This document shows, one piece after another, positions 8,802 to 16,789 of a DNA stretch of 64,000 nt. Numbering within the stretch: position 1 is the first letter of the stretch; every line of letters starts with the position of its first letter. Both the position numbers and the translations under genes were made by a program. The notes beneath the pieces are model-generated. The model made no database searches, was not told where the DNA came from, and saw only the letters and a program-made list of their open reading frames with translations. This stretch comes from Methanomicrobiales archaeon (GTDB lineage Archaea; Halobacteriota; Methanomicrobia; Methanomicrobiales; Methanospirillaceae), in assembly GCA_022841205.1 (NCBI GenBank), contig JALHCK010000006.1, positions 38,337 to 102,336 on the forward strand, in the 5' to 3' direction.

Positions 8802-10055
8802 ATGCCCATCAGGGAGATCTCGGTCGGAAATTTCAAGAGCTTCAGGGAGATCCGGATCGAGCCTGCCAACTTCAACATCATCATCGGGTCGAATGCATCA
8901 GGAAAATCGAACCTCATCCAGATCTTCAAGTTCATCAGGGATATCGCGAAGTATGGCCTGAACAACGCAATATCGCTCCAGGGTGGGGTGGAGTATTTCA
9001 GGAATACGACGATTGGATCTGGGATGCCGTTCTCTTTCAGAATCCTGTACGTGCTCGAAGAGAAGCGGCGGGATGTTATCGCCGCACAGGAGGGGCTGCC
9101 GATCTATTTTGAGCCCTACGAAATCCTGTACGAGTTCTCGCTCTCATTTTCACAGTACGGTGAAAGTTACGAGATCTCCCGCGACCTGCTGGTGATAACG
9201 GGAACCTTTTCCCGTCCCGGGACTCATGAACGCTGCGAGCTCGGGATGGGGCGGATTACGCTTGCCAAGGCCGGCGATTCTGTTGCCTACGCGGTTGTTC
9301 CTCCGGATACCATCGAACTCCGCAACCAGGATCTCTTTCCCCAATTCTTCCAGAAACACAAGATCCCACCACGCTGGCTGATCATGAACCTTCCCATAGC
9401 GGTTCCCGGAATCCCCCCGCTCGAGTGGATATTCCGCGGGATGAAGGTCTTTGACTTCGATCCGCTCATCCTTAAGCGGGCAGTCCCTATAGTAGGCAAA
9501 ACCGAGCTTGAAAAAGACGGCGGCAACCTTGCCATCGTGATTAAGAACATCCTGGAAGAACCGCAAAAGAAATCCGAGTTTCTGCGCCTGATTCGCGAGA
9601 TGCTGCCGTTCGTAGAGGAGATCGCCGTCGAAAAGTTCATGGATATGTCCCTGTTCCTGAAACTGAAGGAGACCTACAGCAACGACAAATACCTTCCGGC
9701 ATCGATGATATCGGATGGCACCATCAACATCCTTGCCCTGATCATTGCCCTGTACTTTGAGAAGCGGCCGGTTACCGTGATCGAGGAGCCGGAACGGAAT
9801 ATCCATCCATTCCTGATCTCCCAGCTTGTCGAGATGCTGAAGGATGCGGCGCAGACCAAGCAGATCATCGTCACCACTCACAACCCCGAGATGGTCAAGC
9901 ATGCCGACCTGGAAGATATCCTCCTGATATCACGGGACCGTAGCGGGTTCTCGCAGGTCACCCGCCCCGGGACAAAGAAAGAGATACGAACCTTTCTCGA
10001 ACATGAGATCGGGATCGAGGATCTATTCATTCAGAACCTCCTTGGGATGGAATGA
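8802..10055 (+). CDS. AAA family ATPase (AAA_21/SMC-like, COG4637 type)
   Basis: About 417 residues. The N-terminus EISVGNFKSFREIRI and Walker A GSNASGKSN (Lys35) are typical of ABC/SMC-like AAA ATPases such as those in OLD and related systems. The C-terminal half has MISDGTINILALIIALYF in the signature position, Walker B VTVIEEPERNIHP and the VTTHNPEMVKHAD segment. A TTG nine codons upstream would also be in frame, but the ATG fits the family start better. The stop overlaps the next gene's start (ATGA), so ATPase and TOPRIM-like protein are produced together. This pairing is common in anti-phage modules; the function here is inferred. Confidence 0.82.
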   Translation: MPIREISVGNFKSFREIRIEPANFNIIIGSNASGKSNLIQIFKFIRDIAKYGLNNAISLQGGVEYFRNTTIGSGMPFSFRILYVLEEKRRDVIAAQEGLPIYFEPYEILYEFSLSFSQYGESYEISRDLLVITGTFSRPGTHERCELGMGRITLAKAGDSVAYAVVPPDTIELRNQDLFPQFFQKHKIPPRWLIMNLPIAVPGIPPLEWIFRGMKVFDFDPLILKRAVPIVGKTELEKDGGNLAIVIKNILEEPQKKSEFLRLIREMLPFVEEIAVEKFMDMSLFLKLKETYSNDKYLPASMISDGTINILALIIALYFEKRPVTVIEEPERNIHPFLISQLVEMLKDAAQTKQIIVTTHNPEMVKHADLEDILLISRDRSGFSQVTRPGTKKEIRTFLEHEIGIEDLFIQNLLGME

Positions 10056-10702
10056 CCTCACGCCGGCTTTTTATCTTTGTTGAAGGAGGCGACGACCACC
10101 GTTTCTTCTCCAAGATCATAGTGCCCATCCTTGGAGGTGATTACACGTCTGTCGAGATCGTCACCTATGCCTGCATGAAGAGTGTCAACGTCTGCCGCTT
10201 TGTCCGGAGCATCACGGCAATGGATCATGATTTCATATTGTGCGGGGATATCGACCAGGAACGGAGCGTGAAAGCCAAGAAGGCTGTCCTCAAATCCCGG
10301 TTCTGTGCCCTTTCCGATGATCGCATCATCGTCATCATCCAGGAAATTGAGAGCTGGTACCTCGCCGGCCTGGACGACGCGTCCCAGAAACAACTCTCGC
10401 TACGTCATTATACTACGACAAACCACATCACCAAGGAGATTTTCAACAGGATGGTACCCTCGTTTTACAAGTCGCGGATTGCATTCATGATCGAGATCCT
10501 TGAACATTTCTCTGTTGCCGTAGCAAAGGAGAGGAACCGATCCTTCATGTACTTCTGCTCCCGGTTTGGAACCAAATCATATCCGGAACTCACTGGAAGC
10601 CGGGGGAAATCCTTGTCTCAGGAAAGAACGGCCAGGGGCACAAAGGTACATTCCGAAGGGTTCGTGCGGAAATATCCGGACGAAGATGAAATACCAAGAT
10701 AA
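10052..10702 (+). CDS. TOPRIM-like partner protein of the AAA ATPase
   Basis: The 216-residue protein starts with RRLFIFVEGGDDHRFF (Glu11), followed near residues 61-68 by FILCGDIDQ with a D-x-D pair. A strand-Glu then strand-DxD arrangement is the hallmark of TOPRIM nucleases such as OLD proteins and DUF4276/DUF4435 partners. The middle segment VIIQEIESWYLAGLD resembles the DUF4276-like group but I cannot assign the family firmly. It is translationally coupled to the ATPase. A nuclease role is inference from motif and context. Confidence 0.65.
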   Translation: MTSRRLFIFVEGGDDHRFFSKIIVPILGGDYTSVEIVTYACMKSVNVCRFVRSITAMDHDFILCGDIDQERSVKAKKAVLKSRFCALSDDRIIVIIQEIESWYLAGLDDASQKQLSLRHYTTTNHITKEIFNRMVPSFYKSRIAFMIEILEHFSVAVAKERNRSFMYFCSRFGTKSYPELTGSRGKSLSQERTARGTKVHSEGFVRKYPDEDEIPR

Positions 10703-10750
10703 CTACGAAGGCAGGGAATAATCGCCTGGCAGGGGAATCATGGGAGCCCG

Positions 10751-10794
10751 CAAACACCTCGCAAAAACAGGAGGGGATGTAAGGGAGGTGTTTG
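10751..10794. repeat. 10-bp inverted repeat between the AAA/TOPRIM pair and the ACT gene
   Basis: CAAACACCTC at 10751-10760 and GAGGTGTTTG at 10785-10794 are perfect reverse complements separated by 24 bases. It lies about 50 bases after the TOPRIM-like gene and about 165 before the ACT gene, so it may end the first transcript or mark the second one's control region. Confidence 0.35.
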
Positions 10795-10960
10795 GTAAAA
10801 ACCGGGCGGTATAGGGGAATCATCACGGTTCTTCCCGTGGCTTTGCCGAGTCCCGTCCGGGCCTGCCCCCGGGAAACGGCCGTGCCGGGAACCTGGAGCA
10901 GCTTTCGGGGTACAAGAGCTTATCATTCCCTGATTCGCATATACCTACAGGTGGTTTCTG

Positions 10961-11464
10961 ATGCAGGTATCCATGAAACTGGAGATGAAGGACACTCCAG
11001 GGCAGCTGGTCGCGGCATTGAAGCCGATATCCGAAGTCGGCGGAAACATTATTGCGGTTATCCACCAGCGCGATGAAAAAACCAATGGGGATGTCCTTGC
11101 GGTACAGATCGTGCTCGAACTGCAGGAGCAAAAGCTCGGGGAGCTCCTCTCATTGATCAAGGGGCAGGGAGTAAATGTGGTCCGGATCGGAAAAGAACGG
11201 CTCCTCTACAAGCAGACCGTAATCATGATCGGCCATATCATGCATACCGATCTTGGAGATACCGTGGAAAGGATCGACTGCACCGGATACGCAGAGGTAA
11301 CCGAACTTACACTTGTGATGCCTGCTATCAGCGAGCCATCATCGGCACGCCTGGTTATCCGGGCGGTGAACAGGGAGGATATGGAGCAGGCCCTTGGGAT
11401 CCTGAGGGGTATCGCCAAAGAAAAGCAGCTTCTCATCATCGAACCTCTGGAGGAGACCGGATGA
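10961..11464 (+). CDS. ACT-domain regulatory protein
   Basis: 167 residues made of two ACT-like modules: residues 1-70 (MKLEMKDTPGQLVAALKPI then GGNIIAVIHQRD, the classic ligand-loop pattern) and a second, more diverged copy from about residue 85. ACT domains bind amino acids. The gene overlaps homoserine dehydrogenase by four bases, so it probably supplies separate amino-acid (threonine or methionine) feedback control for an enzyme that itself lacks a C-terminal ACT domain. AGGTGG lies six bases before the ATG. Confidence 0.82.
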   Translation: MQVSMKLEMKDTPGQLVAALKPISEVGGNIIAVIHQRDEKTNGDVLAVQIVLELQEQKLGELLSLIKGQGVNVVRIGKERLLYKQTVIMIGHIMHTDLGDTVERIDCTGYAEVTELTLVMPAISEPSSARLVIRAVNREDMEQALGILRGIAKEKQLLIIEPLEETG

Positions 11465-12447
11465 AATTAGCAATCCTCGGGATGGGAGCCGTCGGTCGTG
11501 GGATCCTTGAAGTACTCGATGGGAAGGAACTCGGCCTCACCGTCACCGGTCTTGCCGATTCAAAGAGCGGCCTGATGGACAGGGATGGGATTCATATCGA
11601 AGAAGTACTTGCGGCCAAGCGGGAACGGGGGTTCTGTGGCGATAAATACATTTCTGCGACTGATATCGTCGAACAGGCAGACTATGACGTGCTGGTTGAA
11701 GTCACCCCGACCGATGCCAGGACCGGAGAGCCTGCTACCGGTTTCATAAAGGCGGCCATCGGACGGGGAAAACACGTGGTGACTTCGAATAAGGGTCCCG
11801 TCGCCCTCCACCATGCAGTACTCCAGAGCATGGCCCGCAAACACGGAGTAGCCTTCAGGTACGAGGCCACTGTTGGCGGGGCAATTCCGATCATGCACAC
11901 GCTCGAGCATGGCCTTGCCGGGAACCGGGTACTTGCCGTCTTTGGTATCCTGAATGGAACATGCAATTTCATCCTCACCAGGATGGCAGCCGAAAACCTC
12001 ACCTACGACCAGGCCCTTCTTGAGGCGCGTGAGATGGGATACGCGGAGGCAGACCCAACTTACGATGTGAAAGGCATCGATGCAGCCATCAAGCTGGTCA
12101 TCCTCTCCAATACGATCTGGAAACGGAATGTCAAGCTCGATGATGTCGGGATAACCGGGATCGATATGCTTACCACGGACGCCCTCCGTCTTGCCGAAGA
12201 GCAGCACTGTACCATCAGGCTCATTGCCGAAGCGGTCCCCGAGCGGGGTATCCTCAGGGTGGCACCCCGGGTTCTTCCCAAAAACCATCCTCTCGTGGTT
12301 GACGGGAGCCTCAATGCGATAACCCTTGAGACGGATATGGCAGGAGAGATAACCCTAATCGGGAAAGGGGCCGGGTCCCGGGAAACCGCGAGTGCCATTA
12401 TCGGTGATGTGCTCTTCATCAGGGAAATGCATGTCCGGGGTCATTAA
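11461..12447 (+). CDS. hom: Homoserine dehydrogenase
   Basis: 328 residues; reduces aspartate semialdehyde to homoserine with NAD(P)H in the threonine/methionine pathway. It shows the Rossmann motif GMGAVGRGIL at the N-terminus, VVTSNKGPVALHH, and the catalytic-domain signature GGAIPIMHTLEHGLAGNRV then GILNGTCNFILTRM, ending the active site at AREMGYAEADPTYDVKGIDAAIKLVIL. It lacks a C-terminal ACT domain, which fits the separate ACT protein encoded just upstream. The 3' end overlaps the next gene by 17 bases. Confidence 0.93.
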   Translation: MKLAILGMGAVGRGILEVLDGKELGLTVTGLADSKSGLMDRDGIHIEEVLAAKRERGFCGDKYISATDIVEQADYDVLVEVTPTDARTGEPATGFIKAAIGRGKHVVTSNKGPVALHHAVLQSMARKHGVAFRYEATVGGAIPIMHTLEHGLAGNRVLAVFGILNGTCNFILTRMAAENLTYDQALLEAREMGYAEADPTYDVKGIDAAIKLVILSNTIWKRNVKLDDVGITGIDMLTTDALRLAEEQHCTIRLIAEAVPERGILRVAPRVLPKNHPLVVDGSLNAITLETDMAGEITLIGKGAGSRETASAIIGDVLFIREMHVRGH

Positions 12448-13540
12448 GCGGAGAAGAGAGTTTCTCCAGATGATGCGGTCGTTCACGCTTGAACATGGAT
12501 ACTTCACGATCACCGATATCCAGAATGCGGCAGGGGTGCCGCGTAGCACGGCACAGGACTGGATCATGCGGCTGGTCGACGAAGGCTGTGTTATCCAGCG
12601 GGAAAAGAAACAGGGCCGATCCCCGGCAAGGTATGCATCACTTTCAGCCCTTCCCCAGAGCACCTGTCAGAAAATCTTCACTACCGTGGATGGGGACCAG
12701 GTCCGGATTTACCACGAGTGCCTGAGTAGTGCATGCGCAGCCTATTGCGAGCATCACCATGCGCTTGCCGGGGATATCGTGCAGGAAATCCTCCGGGACG
12801 GAGCTCTGCTGCGGGAGAGTGCCCGCATGGGGAGATGCGAGATCACCATCGGACTTCACCCGTTTCCTGCCGTGGGGGTGGTCGGGGTTGAACGGGATGG
12901 GGATGACATCATCCAGCATATCAGGTGCATCGGAGGCCCGGCGTTTTCATTGACCGATATGATGTCCCGGGCTGATGGTGTCTGCGATGTGCAGGTCAGG
13001 CGGAGCGGAGGCGTGGTGGAAGGGGCAATCAGGACCCGTGTTCTCACCCACCTGATCATTGGTATAGATGATACCGACAGCAGGGAAGGCGGGGCAACAT
13101 TTGCCCTTTCTCTTGCCCTCCTCCAGTTCCTGGGGGGGATAAAAGGAGTCATTCCCATCGATCACCATGTTGCCATGCTCAATCCTGACATCCGTGAAAA
13201 GACTGCAGGAAATTCATGCTCCTCGATCGAGCTTGCAGTCCCCCCCCATCTTGTCGATAAGGTGTCGGACCGGGCAATACTTTTTGTAGGGGATGAAGCC
13301 CTAACTCCGGAATGGGGGGTTGCCGTGAAGCGGGGGTTCCGCATCGACCCTGGATTTCGTGCATATGGAAGAAAGGCCCGGGAGGGGCGGATCGGTCCTG
13401 GTGAAGCGGCACTTGTTGCGAAACGCTTCGCCATCGACCTCCATGGTGGAAGAGGGACAACCGGTGCCCTTGCCGCAGTCGCCCTTGCCGGTTTACCAAA
13501 CGAGATCCTTCTCGATCCGGAAAGAGAGATCCCCTCTTAA
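12431..13540 (+). CDS. Winged-helix protein fused to a TiaS-like (GIDDTD) domain
   Basis: 369 residues from the ATG that gives MSGVIKRRREFL, chosen because AGGG precedes it and it begins right before the helix-turn-helix. Residues 1-60 form a winged helix (FTITDIQNAAGVPRSTAQDWIMRLVDEGCV). A middle cysteine/histidine-rich part follows (HECLSSACAAYCEHHHA). From about residue 210 the motif LIIGIDDTDSREGGATFALS is that of the tRNA-Ile2 agmatidine synthetase (TiaS) family. TiaS itself has no such N-terminus, so this is a related methanogen protein of uncertain job; a methanogenesis-marker family is possible. It overlaps the end of hom. Confidence 0.65.
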   Translation: MSGVIKRRREFLQMMRSFTLEHGYFTITDIQNAAGVPRSTAQDWIMRLVDEGCVIQREKKQGRSPARYASLSALPQSTCQKIFTTVDGDQVRIYHECLSSACAAYCEHHHALAGDIVQEILRDGALLRESARMGRCEITIGLHPFPAVGVVGVERDGDDIIQHIRCIGGPAFSLTDMMSRADGVCDVQVRRSGGVVEGAIRTRVLTHLIIGIDDTDSREGGATFALSLALLQFLGGIKGVIPIDHHVAMLNPDIREKTAGNSCSSIELAVPPHLVDKVSDRAILFVGDEALTPEWGVAVKRGFRIDPGFRAYGRKAREGRIGPGEAALVAKRFAIDLHGGRGTTGALAAVALAGLPNEILLDPEREIPS

Positions 13541-13682
13541 ATTGGGAGAACCGGGTTGTTATTCCACCGTGCCGGGCACTGGAAAGAGGCAGAAAGCACC
13601 GGGGCACTCCTGATCTGGCGTGTGGCAAAGGTTAAACGATTCTTATGAGATCATTTTTCTGCATATGACTGTTGGAGAGGGC

Positions 13683-14561
13683 ATGAAACGGACCATCAGC
13701 CCCGGGATGGTATCGCGGCTTTTAGTCCTTCAGCAGGGAGAGATTAACGAGTACCATATCTACAGGCACCTTGCCGCAGCTCAAAAAAACGTGCAAAACC
13801 GGGATGTCCTTCTAAAAATTGCAGATGAGGAACTTTCCCACTATAAAATTCTCAAACATTATTCCGGAAAAGATCTTGCGCCACAATGGCATCATGTATG
13901 GAAGTACTCGGTTGTTGCGAGGCTCTTTGGTCTCACGTTCGGGACAAAATTGATGGAGAAGCGGGAGAACAGGGCCATCGATACGTACCAGGAAATTGCC
14001 AAGGTTATCCCGGAAGTTGAACGGGTGCTGTCCCAGGAAGAGGAGCATGAGATGGCCCTCATCGGGATGCTCGATGAAAAGGCTCTCAGGTATGTCGGCT
14101 CCGTGGTGCTTGGCATAAACGATGCCCTTGTCGAGTTCACCGGAAGCCTGGCGGGATTCACTCTCGCCCTACAGGAGACAAGGATCGTTGCTGCCGCCGG
14201 ACTGATCATGGGAATTGCCGCCGCACTCTCCATGGGGGCCTCGGAATACCTCTCCCAGAAGTCGGAGAAAACAGGAAACAACCCGATTACCGCAGCTATC
14301 TATACCGGAGTTGCCTACCTTGTAACGGTCTTCATCCTTATCCTGCCCTTCCTGGTGATGACCGGAGCCCTGGAAGCGTATGGCATAACGCTGGCAGCGG
14401 CCATCGCCATCATTGTACTCTTCACATTTTACACGGCAATAGCACAGGATCTTCCCTTCTGGCGCAGGTTCATCGAGATGGCGGCCATCAGTCTTGGTAT
14501 AGCTGCAATTTCATTTGGCATCGGCATCCTGGTGAAGATCTTCCTGAACGTAGATATCTGA
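13683..14561 (+). CDS. Ferritin-like domain fused to VIT1/CCC1 iron-manganese transporter
   Basis: Residues 1-140 are a rubrerythrin/ferritin-like bundle with QGEINEYHIYRHLA, ADEELSHYKILKHY and QEEEHEMALIGML, supplying Glu and His ligands for a di-iron site. Residues 140-292 hold five membrane helices of the VIT1/CCC1 family (LGINDALVEFTGSLAGFTLAL, GIAAALSMGASEYLSQKSE). The fusion is known in archaea and bacteria and suggests iron or manganese capture coupled to export across the membrane. I use the ATG with GGAG five bases upstream; an ATG six codons earlier is possible. Confidence 0.88.
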   Translation: MKRTISPGMVSRLLVLQQGEINEYHIYRHLAAAQKNVQNRDVLLKIADEELSHYKILKHYSGKDLAPQWHHVWKYSVVARLFGLTFGTKLMEKRENRAIDTYQEIAKVIPEVERVLSQEEEHEMALIGMLDEKALRYVGSVVLGINDALVEFTGSLAGFTLALQETRIVAAAGLIMGIAAALSMGASEYLSQKSEKTGNNPITAAIYTGVAYLVTVFILILPFLVMTGALEAYGITLAAAIAIIVLFTFYTAIAQDLPFWRRFIEMAAISLGIAAISFGIGILVKIFLNVDI

Positions 14562-14566
14562 AGAGG

Positions 14567-14585
14567 TTTTGACCCGGCGTCAAAA
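14567..14585 (+). terminator. Stem-loop after the VIT1 fusion gene
   Basis: TTTTGAC and GTCAAAA form a perfect 7-bp stem around a 5-base loop, beginning five bases after the stop codon. There is no long T-run after it, so a role in ending or protecting the transcript is likely but unproven. Confidence 0.4.
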
Positions 14586-14719
14586 GTAGAAGAAAAGAAA
14601 CAACCCGATCCTCAATACAGCTACTGCCGGGAATGTCCGCCCGCAGCGTTCCCGGGAGCTGTTCCGGGCACTACCTGGCGTGACCCCACGTCTCCAGACC
14701 TGGAAAATGTGGGATGTCC

Positions 14720-14875
14720 CTACCGTGCAGGGACAAACCGTACCTTTGCTGCACCACAGATCGGACAGATCCAGTCTGCCGGGACGCTTTCAAACGGGAT
14801 GCCGGGATCGATTCCGGCATCCCCTTTTTCGTGGTCGTAGATATGTCCGCAGATCGTGCACATCATCTCTTTCAC
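14720..14875 (-). CDS. Rubredoxin
   Basis: A 51-residue electron carrier with both iron-binding knuckles: CTICGHIYD and CPICGAAK, plus the conserved DPGIPFESVPADW loop. I choose the GTG start giving VKEMMCTICG, which matches the usual rubredoxin N-terminus; longer frames add an unrelated 29 residues. It lies 49 bases downstream of a winged-helix gene on the same strand and close to a V4R redox regulator, so it probably serves oxidative-stress electron flow, for example to rubrerythrin or an F420H2 oxidase. Confidence 0.92.
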   Translation of the reverse strand: MKEMMCTICGHIYDHEKGDAGIDPGIPFESVPADWICPICGAAKVRFVPAR

Positions 14876-14924
14876 AGTCTCACACTTCCTGTCATGAATG
14901 GGGGATAACCCCCTTCTCTGGACC

Positions 14925-15170
14925 TCAGATGCTCTTGAGCTGGTAAAGGGGTTTTCGCGCATCCCTGAAGTTGAACTTGGCCACGATGAGACCGCATTCC
15001 TTCAGGCGGTTCAGTGCGTTCCTGATGGTGCGTGGCGAGAATGAAACGCTTCCCACCATCTCGTTCAGGGTCCTCGGTTTGCCGTCCTCGAGGAGTGAGA
15101 ATACGGCTTTCGCGGAGGACGGGAGTTGTTCAACGGTTCCTTCTTTCCTGATACTGGTCAATTCTGTCAT
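14925..15170 (-). CDS. Small winged-helix transcriptional regulator
   Basis: An 81-residue protein that is almost entirely a winged helix: QLPSSAKAVFSLLEDGKP, then NEMVGSVSFSPRTIRNALNRLKECGLI as the recognition helix, then a basic wing ending KPLYQLKSI. GGTGAG lies four bases before the ATG; longer in-frame starts would add low-complexity residues with no homologous look. First gene of a probable two-gene operon with rubredoxin, divergent from the V4R regulator. Confidence 0.8.
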   Translation of the reverse strand: MTELTSIRKEGTVEQLPSSAKAVFSLLEDGKPRTLNEMVGSVSFSPRTIRNALNRLKECGLIVAKFNFRDARKPLYQLKSI

Positions 15171-15263
15171 GGTTCTCACCTCATATGTTTGTGTTCTGAA
15201 GGCTCCTGCCGGCACGGGTAAGGCCGCAAGGCAGGGGTGCGGCACCCGTGTGTCGTTTACAAG

Positions 15264-15298
15264 TTCTATGGTATACGAACATTCTATTGTATACGAAC
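15264..15298 (+). promoter_or_regulatory. Tandem 17-bp operator upstream of the V4R regulator
   Basis: TTCTATGGTATACGAAC (15264-15280) and TTCTATTGTATACGAAC (15282-15298) are two direct copies differing at one base, 18 bases apart. Each copy is itself an imperfect inverted repeat with TTC and GAA ends. They lie immediately before the TATA element, as expected for autoregulation by an MsvR-type protein. Confidence 0.6.
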
Positions 15299-15301
15299 CA
15301 A

Positions 15302-15313
15302 ACGTATATATAG
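15302..15313 (+). promoter_or_regulatory. TATA box of the V4R regulator gene
   Basis: ACGTATATATAG sits about 28 bases before the GTG start at 15337, placing the transcript start almost at the start codon. This supports a leaderless GTG-initiated gene. Confidence 0.6.
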
Positions 15314-15336
15314 CTTTTGTTCACCAAGAATAGTAC

Positions 15337-16137
15337 GTGAAAGAGCCCTCCCTGCCAGACTCCCGTTTCGAGTATACGGAACGCCCATCTTACATCGGCC
15401 TGTATGCCTCAGACCAGGGTATCCGTGCCATCGACAGCCCGGCCAAGGTCAGGATACTCGATATGCTGGCCCGGCAGGCCATGGCATTCGAAGACCTGGT
15501 GGAGGGATCGGGGCGGGCAAAATCTACGATCTCGGTCCATCTGAAGGACCTGGCAGAATCGGGAATCATCAGCGCGAAATCTGATCCCTCTGACGGGAGA
15601 AAGAAGATCTTTTATTTGAATGCCCTGTACCTTGCCGGGGCGGATTCATCGGGAAGAGGAGTGTTCGATCTCGATAAGTATATTCCCGGAACATTTACCT
15701 GCAACGGAGACCCTGGAGCGATGTTCAGGTTCCTCCTCACCACGATCCGCCTTACACTCTTAAACCAGGGGATAATGATAGACCCGGTACTGAAGATGGC
15801 AGGCCTTAAGGCAGGGAAAGCCCTTTATCCCTGTGTCGATGCACCAGGGATAAGTTCGATGGTGAAGAATATCAGCCGGATATGGAAAGATAATTGTCTT
15901 GGGAATGTTGAGCTGGAACGCACCGATCCGCTGACGCTGTGCATTACCGATTGCTTCGAGTGCGTAGACCTCCCTGTCTCAGGAAGGCCCGCCTGTGCGT
16001 TTGAATCAGGGATACTCACATCCATCTTCTCATCGTTTTATTCCAGGAGGATGACTGCCATTGAGACCCACTGCTACGCGATGGGAAGCAACCTGTGCCG
16101 GTTTGTGGTGCTCGGGGAGGAATCCCCCGGGATTTAA
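15337..16137 (+). CDS. MsvR-like transcription regulator (winged helix + V4R)
   Basis: 266 residues. An ArsR-like winged helix occupies about residues 25-90 (DSPAKVRILDMLARQAMAF, SGRAKSTISVHLKDLAESGI). The C-terminal half is a V4R domain with the cysteine pattern CITDCFECVDLP, RPACAFESGIL and ETHCYAMGSNLCRF. This is the architecture of MsvR, the methanogen redox-responsive regulator of oxygen-defence genes. The GTG start is supported by the TATA box about 28 bases upstream and the absence of a nearby ATG. Neighbouring rubredoxin fits the known MsvR regulon. Orthology to MsvR is inference. Confidence 0.78.
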   Translation: MKEPSLPDSRFEYTERPSYIGLYASDQGIRAIDSPAKVRILDMLARQAMAFEDLVEGSGRAKSTISVHLKDLAESGIISAKSDPSDGRKKIFYLNALYLAGADSSGRGVFDLDKYIPGTFTCNGDPGAMFRFLLTTIRLTLLNQGIMIDPVLKMAGLKAGKALYPCVDAPGISSMVKNISRIWKDNCLGNVELERTDPLTLCITDCFECVDLPVSGRPACAFESGILTSIFSSFYSRRMTAIETHCYAMGSNLCRFVVLGEESPGI

Positions 16138-16155
16138 TTGCCGTCATTGAAGGTC

Positions 16156-16650
16156 TCACAGCATGTGCCGGGGGGAGAGGAGCCATGACAGGGAACCCGA
16201 AACCGGGGCGCAAGAAAACTGACTGATCCTGGCCAGACCTCCTTTTTTCAACTTGATATCCGCAACACCCATACCTCCGGTAATAATTCCTCCGATGCAC
16301 TCTGAAAGGGAGGGTTCGTGCCCGACAATGAGGAGCGCAGAGAGATCGGTGCATAGGGCGATCCGGTCCATCAGTCCGGAGAAGTCCATGCCCGGTGAAA
16401 GTTCCTCCCAAATCTCAGCTCTTTTAGAGTAACAGTAAACGCCGGCAACGATCTCCGCGGTTTCAACAGCACGTTTCAGGGGGCTTGTGGCAATCAGGTC
16501 AAAACGGCACCGGTTCCGGAGCATCCAGGATGCTTCCTGCTGCATCTCATCCCGCCCCTGTAGGGTAAGGCGTCGATCCGCGTCAGATTTCCCGGAGGAA
16601 GAGGTAACTTCTGCCTTACCATGCCGAAGAATATACAGCTCCATGAACAT
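16156..16650 (-). CDS. sixA: SixA-type phosphohistidine phosphatase
   Basis: 164 residues of the histidine phosphatase superfamily with the catalytic RHG in YILRHGKAE at the N-terminus, the second-site ATSPLKRAVETAEIV and the proton-donor region LLIVGHEPSLSECIGGII. It removes phosphate from phosphohistidine, though the archaeal target is unknown. The ATG chosen has AGGTG seven bases upstream. It converges with the V4R regulator gene. Confidence 0.82.
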   Translation of the reverse strand: MFMELYILRHGKAEVTSSSGKSDADRRLTLQGRDEMQQEASWMLRNRCRFDLIATSPLKRAVETAEIVAGVYCYSKRAEIWEELSPGMDFSGLMDRIALCTDLSALLIVGHEPSLSECIGGIITGGMGVADIKLKKGGLARISQFSCAPVSGSLSWLLSPRHML

Positions 16651-16789
16651 GAGACGACACCTGAGATTATCAGTATACCTCATGTTATCACCAGGAGCGG
16701 GGTGAAGAAGGGGGTCTTATTCCGCTGAAGGTTCATCCCTGCGATACCACTATGTACTGGTATAGTGAGCAGTCAACCAGAGAACAGTC

